Part shown: in pieces, positions 9,261 to 18,922 of the stretch | Layout: every line of letters starts with the position of its first letter | Numbering within the stretch: the first letter of the stretch is position 1 | Origin: an uncultured Lachnospiraceae bacterium | Lineage (GTDB): Bacteria > Bacillota > Clostridia > Lachnospirales > Lachnospiraceae | Length of the DNA stretch: 64,000 nucleotides | Direction: 5' to 3' | Assembly: GCA_949949005.1 (NCBI GenBank) | Contig: CATLHM010000001.1 | Span: 62,001 to 126,000 of the forward strand | Made by a program: the position numbers and the translations under genes | Notes under the pieces: model-generated | Told to the model about the DNA's origin: nothing | Database searches by the model: none | The model's input: only the letters and a program-made list of their open reading frames with translations

Positions 9261-11204
9261 ATGGAAGAAAAAGCAAAGGAAATCCGAAACGGCCAGGTGA
9301 GCATAGAGGACGGATTCTGGTCACGGATGCAGGAAAAGGTAATTGATGTGGTCATTCCTTTTCAGGAAAAGGTACTAAACGACGAAGTACCGGGGGTGGA
9401 AAAGAGCCATGCCATCGAAAATTTCCGCATTGCGGCGGGGCTGAAGGCCGGAGAATTTTACGGGATGGTGTTCCAGGACAGCGATGTGGCGAAATGGCTG
9501 GAGGGCGTCTCCTTTTCCCTGACAGTGAAACCGGACGCCGCTTTGGAGGCCAGGGCGGACGAGATCATCAGCATCATTGAAAAGGCCCAGCAGCCGGACG
9601 GCTACCTGGACACCTACTTTATCGTCAAGGAGCCGGAGCACCGCTGGCAGAACCTCCACGAATGCCATGAGCTCTACTGTGCCGGCCATATGATGGAGGC
9701 GGCTGTGGCCTATTACGAGGCCACGGGGAAGGACAAGCTTTTGCAGGTGACGGAGCGCCTGGCGGACGCCATCATAGACAGATTTGGCCCCCAGGAGGGG
9801 AAGGAGCACGGCATTCCGGGGCATCAGGAGGTGGAGATCGGCCTGATGAAGCTCTACCACACCACGGGAAAAGAAAAGTATAAAGCCATGGCCCGGTATT
9901 TTCTGGAGGAAAGAGGAAAGAATCCCGACTACTTTTATCAGGAAAAGGTAAAGAGGGGATGGCAGCATTGGGGACAGTACAGTCTGGAAGAGCTGGACGT
10001 TTCCTACAACCAGGCCCACGAGACGGTTTATGAGCAGAAGGAGGCCGTAGGCCATGCAGTCCGCGCGCTGTATATGTACACAGCTATGGCCGACCTTGCG
10101 GGAACCGACAGGGACGAGAGGCTGTATCAGGCCTGCCGGCGGCTGTGGGACAACGTGGTGGGCCGCAAGCTTTACATTACCGGCGGGATCGGCGGTAATG
10201 CGGAGGGGGAGGCTTTTTCCAACGAGTACGAGCTGCCCAACGATATGGCATATGCCGAGACCTGCGCGTCCATAGCTATGGTGTTTTTTGCACACCGGAT
10301 GTTGGAGATGGAGCCGGACGGGGCCTATGCGGACATCATGGAAAAGGAACTCTACAACAGCACGGTGAGCGGAATGCAGTTGGACGGGAAAAAGTATTTT
10401 TATGTCAATCCGCTGGAATGTGAGCCGGAGGTATCCGGAAAGCTGTTCGGATACAAACATGCGCTGCCCCAAAGGCCGGGGTGGTATGCCTGCGCCTGCT
10501 GCCCTCCCAATCTGGTAAGGATGATTACCTCCCTGGGGAAATACTGCTGGAGCGAGAGCGAATCCACCATCTATTCCCACCTGATGATCGGCCAGAGGGC
10601 CGAACTGCAGAAGGCGGAAATCACCATTGAGACACGCTATCCCTGGGAAGGGGAGACCACATACAGGGTTACGCCCAGGACAGAGCAGGAGTTCACCCTG
10701 GCAATCCACATTCCGTACTACGTGGACTGGGAGCAGGGCAGGGCTTCCTTGACCGTGAATGGGGAGCAGATTGACGCCCGGGGGCTTTTGCAAAAAGGGT
10801 ATGTGTATATCCGAAGAAAATGGGCTGCGGGGGATCAGGTGGAGGTGCGCTTCCCTATGGAAGTGCGCAGGGCCTATGCCAACCAGAGAGTGCGGGAGGA
10901 CGCAGGCTGTGTGGCTCTTTTGCGGGGCCCTGTGGTGTACTGCTTCGAGGGCGTGGATAACGGGGAAATGATTCAGAGCCTGCGGATTCCAAGGCAGGCA
11001 CAGGTAACGCCTTTTGTCTGTGAGGAAGGGGTGCTTAAGGGAAATACCCTGCTGAAAATGGAAGGCTCTCGCATGGTGGGAGGCGAAGAACTCTACAGCG
11101 AGAAGCCGCCGGTAAAGGAAAGGGCAACGCTGACGGCCATTCCCTATTACGCCTGGGCAAACCGGGGCGAGACACAGATGCGTGTGTGGATGCTGGAAGA
11201 GTAA
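9261..11204 (+). CDS. GH127-family beta-L-arabinofuranosidase-like protein
   Basis: DUF1680/GH127 features: SHAIENFRIAAG, QQPDGYLDTYF, ELYCAGHMMEAAVAYYEATGK, NPLECEPE..., CACCPPNLVRMI. Confidence 0.94.
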   Translation: MEEKAKEIRNGQVSIEDGFWSRMQEKVIDVVIPFQEKVLNDEVPGVEKSHAIENFRIAAGLKAGEFYGMVFQDSDVAKWLEGVSFSLTVKPDAALEARADEIISIIEKAQQPDGYLDTYFIVKEPEHRWQNLHECHELYCAGHMMEAAVAYYEATGKDKLLQVTERLADAIIDRFGPQEGKEHGIPGHQEVEIGLMKLYHTTGKEKYKAMARYFLEERGKNPDYFYQEKVKRGWQHWGQYSLEELDVSYNQAHETVYEQKEAVGHAVRALYMYTAMADLAGTDRDERLYQACRRLWDNVVGRKLYITGGIGGNAEGEAFSNEYELPNDMAYAETCASIAMVFFAHRMLEMEPDGAYADIMEKELYNSTVSGMQLDGKKYFYVNPLECEPEVSGKLFGYKHALPQRPGWYACACCPPNLVRMITSLGKYCWSESESTIYSHLMIGQRAELQKAEITIETRYPWEGETTYRVTPRTEQEFTLAIHIPYYVDWEQGRASLTVNGEQIDARGLLQKGYVYIRRKWAAGDQVEVRFPMEVRRAYANQRVREDAGCVALLRGPVVYCFEGVDNGEMIQSLRIPRQAQVTPFVCEEGVLKGNTLLKMEGSRMVGGEELYSEKPPVKERATLTAIPYYAWANRGETQMRVWMLEE

Positions 11205-11302
11205 CAAAGGGTATCGTGTATAAAGGAATAAGCAGGTTTTGGAGAGCGGATTGGAAAATGAAGTTTCCTGGCAGAAGCAAGTGTTAGATAAGGAGAGAGA
11301 AA

Positions 11303-11734
11303 ATGTCAGATATGTTATTTGATCCACAGGATAAGAGCTATTGCCCTACGTTGTCAGAAGCAGCGCAATATGTTAAAAATCCCGTATTCATGCAGTTCTG
11401 TGCGGAAATAAAAGAGAAATACAAGTGCAGCGAAAAAATCGAATATAGCTCTTGCAGTCTGGAAAGAGGATGGAATATAAAGTTTAAAAAGGCGGGAAAA
11501 AATCTGTGTACCTTATATCTCAGAGAAACGTATTTTACGGTGATGGTGGTGGTTGGACAGAAGGAAAAACAATCGGTGGAAGCCATTTTGTCGGAATGCG
11601 CCTTGGGGCTGCGGCAGATATACAGCCAGACCCAGGAGGGGAATGGCCAAAGATGGCTTATGATAGATCTGGAAGACAAAGACGACATGTATAACGACGT
11701 TTTTCGTCTGATCGATATTCGCAGGAACAGTTAA
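11303..11734 (+). CDS. DUF3788-family protein
   Basis: 143 aa; resembles DUF3788 (W.IKFKKAGKNLCTLYLRETYFTVMVVVG). Confidence 0.65.
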   Translation: MSDMLFDPQDKSYCPTLSEAAQYVKNPVFMQFCAEIKEKYKCSEKIEYSSCSLERGWNIKFKKAGKNLCTLYLRETYFTVMVVVGQKEKQSVEAILSECALGLRQIYSQTQEGNGQRWLMIDLEDKDDMYNDVFRLIDIRRNS

Positions 11735-11738
11735 ATTT

Positions 11739-11780
11739 ATGCCGGATAAAATACAGGTAAAAAGGTATTTTATCCGGCAT
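11739..11780. terminator. Bidirectional intrinsic terminator-type hairpin
   Basis: Perfect 16-bp inverted repeat atgccggataaaatac / gtattttatccggcat between convergent genes. Confidence 0.85.
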
Positions 11781-11792
11781 ATTCTTTCACCC

Positions 11793-12140
11793 TCACAAAT
11801 CCATAAGCCTCATCTTATCGCTGCCGGAGAGCCGGTGCTTCCCGGCGAGAGTCCGGTAGAGAAAAGCGATAAAGAGGACGGCCGTATTGGCCGCGCAAAG
11901 GGTCAGCAGCATCGCCTGATACAAATCCGTGACACCGCCCTGTGTGTGCAGGACAGAGAGATAGACCTGTCGGAGCATCAGAATCAAGGCCAGGGTATAG
12001 AGCGCGAACAGCGCCGCCTTGATCCTGAACCGCAGGGCAGGGCAGGCGGTGTGTACAAGGCGCATAAGCAGAAGTCTGCCGCCGATTCCCAAGGCAACAA
12101 TTAATAAGACCATCAATAATGGATAGTAGCTATTGTTCAT
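11793..12140 (-). CDS. Small integral membrane protein
   Basis: 115 aa with three to four hydrophobic segments; overlaps the upstream DUF2089-like gene. Confidence 0.7.
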   Translation of the reverse strand: MNNSYYPLLMVLLIVALGIGGRLLLMRLVHTACPALRFRIKAALFALYTLALILMLRQVYLSVLHTQGGVTDLYQAMLLTLCAANTAVLFIAFLYRTLAGKHRLSGSDKMRLMDL

Positions 12141-12429
12141 CGTTTTCTTTCTCCTTTCGATATTCCTGAATTAAAATGGCAGCAGCGTCAAATTCCAGTT
12201 TTTCTTCCAGCACCATTTTCTTGATCAGGCTGATATAGGCCTCCTCCTTTTTTTCGTCGGCGGAGAGGATTTGGCTGATGACCCGATCCAGCCGGGAGCG
12301 CACGGTAGGGTAGGTTACGCCGTATATCTTTGCAACCTCCTTGAGGGAACCGGAGGCAAGTACAAAGCGCCGGATAAAATGTAAGTCTTCATCGGTTAAT
12401 TCTGTGATCCATTGTGGAAAATTTCTCAT
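12130..12429 (-). CDS. DUF2089-like HTH protein
   Basis: MRNFPQWITELTDEDLHFIRRFVLASGSLKEVAKIYGVTYPTVRSRLDRVI. Confidence 0.8.
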   Translation of the reverse strand: MRNFPQWITELTDEDLHFIRRFVLASGSLKEVAKIYGVTYPTVRSRLDRVISQILSADEKKEEAYISLIKKMVLEEKLEFDAAAILIQEYRKEKENDEQ

Positions 12430-12602
12430 TGATACTCCCGTCCGTGTTCTTTCACACATTTGCAGGACAGCCCGCCGCTGTTTTGACTGTAACTGTATAG
12501 GGGAAATATTTCTTTTTCTATTTTTATCATATACTTTAATTATATTAAAGTTAATATTAATATTATTAAAATAATTGGATTCTTTTTTGCTTTTTATTTC
12601 AG

Positions 12603-12825
12603 AATCCAGACCCAGCTTTCTCCATCCATTTATGAGCTTTACGATGGCGCTGAATTATTACAAAGTGAAACTATGGATTTTCAAACCCATCTGTACAGAT
12701 ACGGAGAAATGGAACAATATTTAAGAGAGTGCGGTTTTAAGAATATATTGACTTACTCGACCTATCAAAAAGAAATTGCGGTGAATGACGAGTGCGAAAT
12801 GTTCCTATATGAATGTAGCAGATAG
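12603..12825 (+). pseudogene. C-terminal fragment of a class I methyltransferase-like gene
   Basis: Open frame QTQLSPSIYELYDGAELLQSETMDFQTHLYRYGEMEQYLRECGFKNILTYSTYQKEIAVNDECEMFLYECSR* without a start or catalytic N-terminus. Confidence 0.6.
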
Positions 12826-13015
12826 TAAAATCAACCAAGACTTTGTTTGGACTGAGATGCCGAAACAAAGCCCTGGTTTTCCGCCGTAAACGCTTGAAAC
12901 CTATGCTATACATATGGTTTTGAGCGGTTCCAGAAATATGAATTTCTAAATTCGATCAAAACCATTGAAATTACTCCTGCTTCGCGGTAATATAAAAACA
13001 GAGGAGGATCCAGCA

Positions 13016-13780
13016 ATGGAGCTGTATAAAGAATTGGCTGTCTTGCGCTGCTTTACCCACAGTGACATGGTTCGGGTCACGGGCTCGGAAAGCGCAGCTC
13101 AGTGGCAGATAAAGAATTATCTTAAAAAAGGATATATAGAGCGGGTGCGGCGCGACCTATACGCCGTTGTCAGCATGGAGACAGAGCAGCCGATACCAAA
13201 TCGTTTCCAAATTGCATCCCGTATAGCAGGGGATGCTTGTGTTTCACATCATAGTGCATTTGAGTTTTATGGTTACGCCAATCAGGTATTTTACGACGTG
13301 TATTTTGCCACAGAAAAGAAAGTGCGTCCGTTCGACTATGACGGGCTGCATTATCAGCCGGTGGTATGGCGGGGTGATGTGGGAGTCGTGGAAACGGGTA
13401 ACGGAGTGCGGGTTACATCGCTTGAACGAACCGTAGTAGACAGCATAGCTGATTTTACAAGGATCTGTGGACTGGAGGAATTACTGCGTTGTCTTGCGCT
13501 GATCCCATCTCTTGATGAAAAGAGACTTCTTGAAGCATTAGAAGTATATGGACGGGGGCAACTTTACCAGAAAGCAGGATATATTCTTGAGGTATATAAG
13601 GGTGAATTGTCATTATCGGAGACATTTTTCTCCGAATGCATGGTGAATTCATCTGTCAGTAAAACATATCTGTTTAGTAAACAGGACGATTTTGTGTTCC
13701 ACGAAAAATGGCTGTTGTATGCACCAAGAGAATTAAAGAAGCTTCTTGATAAGGGGGTAAATGACTATGATGCAGTTTGA
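13016..13780 (+). CDS. AbiEi-type antitoxin / transcriptional regulator
   Basis: N-terminal wHTH (MELYKELAVLRCFTHSDMVRVTG...NYLKKGYIERVRRDLYAVV), ACVSHHSAFEFYGYANQV, RVTSLERTVVDSI; paired with an AbiEii-like gene. Confidence 0.9.
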   Translation: MELYKELAVLRCFTHSDMVRVTGSESAAQWQIKNYLKKGYIERVRRDLYAVVSMETEQPIPNRFQIASRIAGDACVSHHSAFEFYGYANQVFYDVYFATEKKVRPFDYDGLHYQPVVWRGDVGVVETGNGVRVTSLERTVVDSIADFTRICGLEELLRCLALIPSLDEKRLLEALEVYGRGQLYQKAGYILEVYKGELSLSETFFSECMVNSSVSKTYLFSKQDDFVFHEKWLLYAPRELKKLLDKGVNDYDAV

Positions 13781-14707
13781 TCGCATATCGCTTGGCAGAC
13801 AGGCGAAGGAATTGGGCTTTGTCAGAGATACTTTTGAGAAAGTGTGCCGTCTTGCCGATGTTTTGTCATTCATGGAAAGCGATCCCCTGCTCTTTGACAG
13901 TCTTGCACTAAAAGGCGGCACGGCAATCAACCTGACCATATTTGATCTTCCGCGCCTGTCCGTGGATATCGATATGGATTTCTGCAAGAATATGCCGCGG
14001 GAAGCCATGCTTAAGGAACGGGAACTGATCAACGAACACATCCGCAAATATATGACTGCATTGGATATAATCTCAGCCCAAAATCGAGGCAGTATCATGC
14101 GCTGGATTCCTTTGTATATGAGTATGTCAATGTAGGCGGCATGAAAGACAATCTGAAGATTGAAATCAACTATATGCTGCGGTGCCATGTGTTTCCTGTT
14201 TCACGCAGGATCGTAAAACTGCCTTGGAATGAAAAGGAACTTACTGTCCTAAGCGTCCATCCGATGGAGATATTTTCCGCAAAGGCTGTAGCACTGTTTA
14301 ACAGGTCGGCTGCACGTGATTTGTATGATATGTTTAATCTGCAAAAATACGGATTGTTTGATGAGTCCCAGGAGGCTATGTTTAAAAAGTGCATCCTGTT
14401 TTATTCAGCCATTGCGTCGGAAACAGTGCCGGAGCATTTTGATTTTAGTGGGATAAGGAAAATCTCATTACAGAAAATAAAAACGGATTTGGCACCCGTC
14501 CTGCGCAGGGCAGAACACTTTGACCTGACGGCGGCACAGGGACAGGTGGAAAAATATCTGAAAGGGATTCTTCTGCCGGAAGGTGACCTATCATTCTGGA
14601 CGGCTTTTGCCAAAGGAGAATATGATCCAGGTCTGCTATTTGATGCTCCAGAACTGCTCTTAAGGATAGAGCAACATCCGATGGCATTGTGGAAATGCAG
14701 CAGATAG
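13761..14707 (+). pseudogene. AbiEii-type nucleotidyltransferase toxin, frameshifted
   Basis: Two ORFs (13761-14135 and 14141-14707) in different frames form one protein: N-part ALKGGTAINLTIFDLPRLSVDIDMDF, C-part GYNLSPKSRQYHALDSFVYEYVNVGGMKDNLKIEINYMLR. Frame change near 14060. Confidence 0.85.
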
Positions 14708-14915
14708 CAAAATCAGCCAGGCTTTACTTTGCAAATTGACCTGACCTAAATACTTGACAAAATTCCCACAGCGCCATATAATTACTATTAGTAATTATAT
14801 ATAGTAAATATATTTAGCGGCCAATATGCACAAAGGAACGCTTTCCAACCCAGGAAAACCAAAAACCAGAAACCAAGAAGAAAGAACCAAAAACCAAAAA
14901 CCAGGAGGAAAATTT

Positions 14916-15365
14916 ATGGATGCGGCAAGTTTAAAGAAGCTTTTGGACGCCTGTTTTACCGCAAAGCATGTGATCGAAACCATGCCGGAGCTCCCCAAAG
15001 GGATGAAGCCCCGTCATATCCATGTGCTTGAGCGGATTGCCATGACCTGTGAGAGGCAGGGAGAGTGCCGGGTCAGCGACGTGAGCGAAGGGCTTGGCAT
15101 CACCATGCCGAGTATCACGCGCCTGATTCAGGAGCTGGAGGCTATGGGAATGCTGGAAAAATATCCGGGCGGGGAGGACAAACGGGTTACTTATCTAAAG
15201 CTCACCCAAAGCGGGGAAGCGTGCGTTAAAAAATATGTATATGACTTCCACAGACAGTGGGCGGAGAATTTAAGCTTTGTCACCAATGAACAGGCCCGGG
15301 AGGCGGTTTGGCTGATTGAGGAGCTTAACAGAACCATGCCGGGAGGCGGAAAGGATGGAATTTAA
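14916..15365 (+). CDS. MarR-family regulator
   Basis: wHTH GECRVSDVSEGLGITMPSITRLIQELEAMGMLEKYPGGEDKRVTYLKLTQSG; AGGAGG RBS upstream. Confidence 0.92.
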   Translation: MDAASLKKLLDACFTAKHVIETMPELPKGMKPRHIHVLERIAMTCERQGECRVSDVSEGLGITMPSITRLIQELEAMGMLEKYPGGEDKRVTYLKLTQSGEACVKKYVYDFHRQWAENLSFVTNEQAREAVWLIEELNRTMPGGGKDGI

Positions 15366-16716
15366 AATGTCAGGAAAAGAAAAAGCCAGAGAAAACTCTT
15401 TTGTGGAAGGGCCCATATTCGGGTCGCTGATCCGGTTTGCGCTGCCGGTGCTGGGGTCGCTGATTCTTCAGGCGGCTTACGGGGCGGTGGACTTGATGGT
15501 GGTGGGCTGGTTTGGAGATGCCGCCAGCATTTCGGCGGTAGGCACGGGAAGCGGCTTCATGCAGATGGTGACCTTCATCATCACCAGCCTGGCCATGGGG
15601 GCCACCGTGACCATCGGACAGTATGTGGGAGAAAAAAAGCCCAGGGAGGCCGGAAATACGGTGGGAACCACCATCCTGCTCTTTGCGGGAATCGGGATTT
15701 TTATGACCATTGTGCTGGAACTGCTGGCGGGAAATGTGGCGGTCATGCTGAAAGTCCCTTCGGAGTCCGTGGAAAAAACAGTTCTCTATCTGCGCATCTG
15801 CTCGGCCGGAATCCTGGTGATCATTGCCTACAACGTGATCAGCGGCATTTTGAGAGGGGTGGGGAACGCCAACCTGCCTTTTCTCTTTGTGGGAATCGCC
15901 TGCGTGGTAAATATCATAGGGGATCTGCTGCTGGTGGGGGTCTGTAAGCTGGATGTGGCGGGAGCCGCGCTGGCAACCGTTCTGGCCCAGCTTGTGTCCG
16001 TGATCCTCTCCGCGTGGATTATCAAAAGACAAAAGCTGCCGATCTCCTTTTCCCTTTCCCAGTGCCGGATTTATGCGGGCGAGCTGAAAAGGATTTTGAA
16101 TATCGGAGTCCCTATTGCGGTTCAGGAGACCATGGTGCAGATTTCCTTTCTTGTGGTCAACTCTATTGTGAATCAAATGGGGCTGATGCCCTCCGCAGGC
16201 TATGGAATCGCCCAGAAAATCATATCCTTTATCATGCTGGTGCCCTCATCGGTGATGCAGAGTGTTTCCGCTTTTGTGGCCCAGAACATCGGGGCAGGAC
16301 AGAAGGAGAGGGCATGGAAGGGATTCCTCACCGCGATTGCCGCGGGATGTACGGCAGGAGTGGGGATTTTCTTTGCAGGCTTTTTCGGAGGCGGCGTTTT
16401 ATCCTCTGTTTTTACCAGTGATTCGCAGGTCATTGCGCAAAGCGCGGCCTACTTAAGGGGCTTTTCGGCGGAATGTATTTTAACCTGTATCCTCTTTAGC
16501 AGTATCGGATATTTCAACGGACGGGGAAGGAGCATCCCTGTGATGATTCAGGGGATTACTTCTGCCTTTCTTATCCGTATTCCCGTTTCTATTTTTATGT
16601 CAAGACTTCCGGGGGCTTCTCTGACGCTGGTGGGTATGGCCACACCGATTACCACTGTCTATGGAATTATCTTTTTCGTGATATGTTTTTTGAGGCTGAG
16701 GAAACAGGAGAAGTAA
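15355..16716 (+). CDS. MATE-family multidrug efflux protein
   Basis: ~450 aa polytopic; GPIFGSLIRFALPVLGSLILQAAYGAVDLMVVGWFG; overlaps the marR gene end. Confidence 0.95.
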   Translation: MEFKMSGKEKARENSFVEGPIFGSLIRFALPVLGSLILQAAYGAVDLMVVGWFGDAASISAVGTGSGFMQMVTFIITSLAMGATVTIGQYVGEKKPREAGNTVGTTILLFAGIGIFMTIVLELLAGNVAVMLKVPSESVEKTVLYLRICSAGILVIIAYNVISGILRGVGNANLPFLFVGIACVVNIIGDLLLVGVCKLDVAGAALATVLAQLVSVILSAWIIKRQKLPISFSLSQCRIYAGELKRILNIGVPIAVQETMVQISFLVVNSIVNQMGLMPSAGYGIAQKIISFIMLVPSSVMQSVSAFVAQNIGAGQKERAWKGFLTAIAAGCTAGVGIFFAGFFGGGVLSSVFTSDSQVIAQSAAYLRGFSAECILTCILFSSIGYFNGRGRSIPVMIQGITSAFLIRIPVSIFMSRLPGASLTLVGMATPITTVYGIIFFVICFLRLRKQEK

Positions 16717-16833
16717 CTATTCAGCCAGGAGAAACAGTAGTTCTGAATTGTGTTTTGCAGGAGGATGCCTTATAATGTTTTCAGGAAAATTTTCGGAATT
16801 TTTTCAGGAATTGAAAGGAGCATAGGCAGCGAA

Positions 16834-18609
16834 ATGCAGAAGAATTGGTGGAAGGAAGCGGTGGTATACCAGATTTACCCTCGAAGCTTTATGGACAGCA
16901 ACGGGGACGGAATCGGGGATTTAAACGGGATCACTTCAAGGCTGGACTACTTAAAGGAGCTGGGCATTGATGTGATCTGGCTTTCGCCTGTGTATCAGTC
17001 GCCCAATGACGACAACGGGTATGACATCAGCGATTATCAGGCGATCATGAAAGAATTTGGAACCATGGAGGACTTTGATGAGATGCTTGCGGGGATCCAT
17101 GAGCGGGGAATGCGGCTGGTGATGGATCTGGTGGTGAATCACACCTCCGACGAGCACGCCTGGTTTGTGGAGAGCAGAAGTTCTAAGGACAATCCTTATC
17201 GGGATTATTATATCTGGAGAGAGGGGAAGGAAGGCAGGGAGCCCAACAATTGGGGAAGCTGCTTCTCCGGCTCTGCCTGGGAGTATGATAAGACTACGGA
17301 TATGTATTACCTCCATCTCTTTTCCAAAAAGCAACCGGATTTAAATTGGGACAATCCCAAAGTGCGGGAGGAAGTCTTTTCCATGATGGACTGGTGGTGC
17401 CAGAAGGGGATTGACGGCTTTCGGATGGACGTGATCAGTCTGATCTCCAAAAAGCCCGGCCTGCCGGAAAAGGAGCTGCCGCCGGGAGCCCTCTACGGGG
17501 ATCCGGGGTGTGCCAACGGCCCCCATGTCCATGAGTATTTGCAGGAAATGAACCGCAAGGTGCTCTCCCGTTATGACCTGATGACGGTGGGAGAATGCGC
17601 CGGGGTTACCATCGAGGAGGCAAAGAAGTATGCTTCCCTTGACGGAAAAGAGCTCAGCATGGTGTTCCAGTTTGAGCATGTGGAGCTGGGGAACGGCCCT
17701 CTTGGAAAGTGGACGGACAAGCGTTTCCCTTTCAAAGAGTTTAAGCAGGTGATGAGCGGATGGCAGAAGGAGTTGGAAGGGAAAGCCTGGAACAGCCTGT
17801 TTCTGGGCAATCATGACCAGCCCAGGTCTGTGTCCCGTTTCGGGAATGATGGGCCTAAGTACCGGGAGACGAGTGCGAAAATGTTGGCTACCTGCCTGCA
17901 TATGATGCAGGGAACCCCTTATGTATACCAGGGGGAGGAGCTGGGAATGACCAACTGTCCTTTCCCAGAGCTTGGGGACTTCAGAGATATTGAGAGCATC
18001 AATGCGTTTCACGAGTTGACCGGGGCAGGGAAGACAACGCCGGAGGATATGATGCGTTATCTTCTTTTGCGCAGCAGAGACAATGCCCGGACTCCCATGC
18101 AGTGGGACGACAGCGCCCATGCCGGTTTCACCGCGGGAGAGCCCTGGATCATGGTAAATCCCAATTACAGGGAGATCAATGCCAAGAGGGAGCTTGCGGA
18201 TTCGGATTCCGTGTTCCGCTATTACCAGAAGCTGATTGCTCTGCGCAAACAGGAAAAGGTGATGGTTTACGGCGCCTATGAGCTGCTTGAGCCGGAGGAT
18301 GAGGATTTGTTTGTCTATACAAGGACGTTGAGGCAGGAGGAGCCCCAGGAAGCAGTTGCTCAGTTGCAGCAAGAGCCCCAGGAGGAAAAGCACCGGGACG
18401 GTAAGCTTTGCGGCGAAAAAGCCCAGGACGGAAATTTCCGAGAGGTTCGGCTCCTTGTCATCTGTAATTTTACGGAAAAAGAAAGGGATTATGATCTGCC
18501 AAAGGCGTTTGTGGAAGGGAAGATACTGATTGGAAATTATCAGCGAAGCCAGGTGGACGGAAGCCTTGTGCTGCAGCCCTATGAGGCGCTGGTGATTAGG
18601 GTGGGGTAA
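16834..18609 (+). CDS. GH13 alpha-glucosidase (oligo-1,6-glucosidase type)
   Basis: WWKEAVVYQIYPRSFMDSNGDGIGDLNGI, DLVVNHTSDEHAWF, DGFRMDVISLISK, FLGNHDQPR. Confidence 0.96.
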   Translation: MQKNWWKEAVVYQIYPRSFMDSNGDGIGDLNGITSRLDYLKELGIDVIWLSPVYQSPNDDNGYDISDYQAIMKEFGTMEDFDEMLAGIHERGMRLVMDLVVNHTSDEHAWFVESRSSKDNPYRDYYIWREGKEGREPNNWGSCFSGSAWEYDKTTDMYYLHLFSKKQPDLNWDNPKVREEVFSMMDWWCQKGIDGFRMDVISLISKKPGLPEKELPPGALYGDPGCANGPHVHEYLQEMNRKVLSRYDLMTVGECAGVTIEEAKKYASLDGKELSMVFQFEHVELGNGPLGKWTDKRFPFKEFKQVMSGWQKELEGKAWNSLFLGNHDQPRSVSRFGNDGPKYRETSAKMLATCLHMMQGTPYVYQGEELGMTNCPFPELGDFRDIESINAFHELTGAGKTTPEDMMRYLLLRSRDNARTPMQWDDSAHAGFTAGEPWIMVNPNYREINAKRELADSDSVFRYYQKLIALRKQEKVMVYGAYELLEPEDEDLFVYTRTLRQEEPQEAVAQLQQEPQEEKHRDGKLCGEKAQDGNFREVRLLVICNFTEKERDYDLPKAFVEGKILIGNYQRSQVDGSLVLQPYEALVIRVG

Positions 18610-18646
18610 AAAGGAAAATATGTAGACGATACGTTGTTGTTTTATG

Positions 18647-18680
18647 GGACTTTCCGAGTTTTTTTGGAAAGTCCTATTTT
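18647..18680 (+). terminator. Intrinsic terminator after GH13 gene
   Basis: ggactttcc...ggaaagtcc stem followed by tattttt. Confidence 0.8.
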
Positions 18681-18710
18681 TGTGGAACTTCGAGTATTTA
18701 CATATTTTTA

Positions 18711-18739
18711 TATTGTTATTAGGGAGTATGTGTTATAAT
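18711..18739 (+). promoter_or_regulatory. Candidate promoter of BREX operon
   Basis: TATAAT at 18734-18739 with a weak -35 (TATTGT/TTGTTA) 15-17 bp upstream. Confidence 0.5.
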
Positions 18740-18744
18740 AGGAA

Positions 18745-18808
18745 GCGCGCTGATGCGCACGTAGGTCGTAAGGAATCCTCCCATCTGCGATGGGCCCCTC
18801 CTTGCGAC
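18745..18808 (+). ncRNA. Structured 5' leader candidate upstream of brxA
   Basis: Hairpin gcgc-tgat-gcgc (18747-18758); stem gtcgtaagga/tccttgcgac (18765-18774 with 18799-18808, one G-U) enclosing hairpin cccat-ctgcg-atggg (18780-18794). Confidence 0.45.
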
Positions 18809-18922
18809 AAGTTATAATTTATAATATTGGAATATTTGTCAGTGACATCTTGGATATCGTGTCGTGTCCGGATTATGGGGTAGATAAGAATATAGAATCA
18901 TAGCGGGAAGGTGTAAATTCAC

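Noticed and set aside
9375-11327. 650-aa minus-strand ORF opposite the GH127 gene
   Set aside because: Shadow ORF: the plus strand encodes a clear GH127 protein; the antisense translation is His/Leu/Pro-rich with no domain sense.
15370-16176. 268-aa minus-strand ORF opposite the MATE gene
   Set aside because: Antisense artefact; low-complexity His/Gln/Arg-rich translation.
17341-18393. 350-aa minus-strand ORF opposite the GH13 gene
   Set aside because: Antisense shadow of a convincing GH13 coding sequence.
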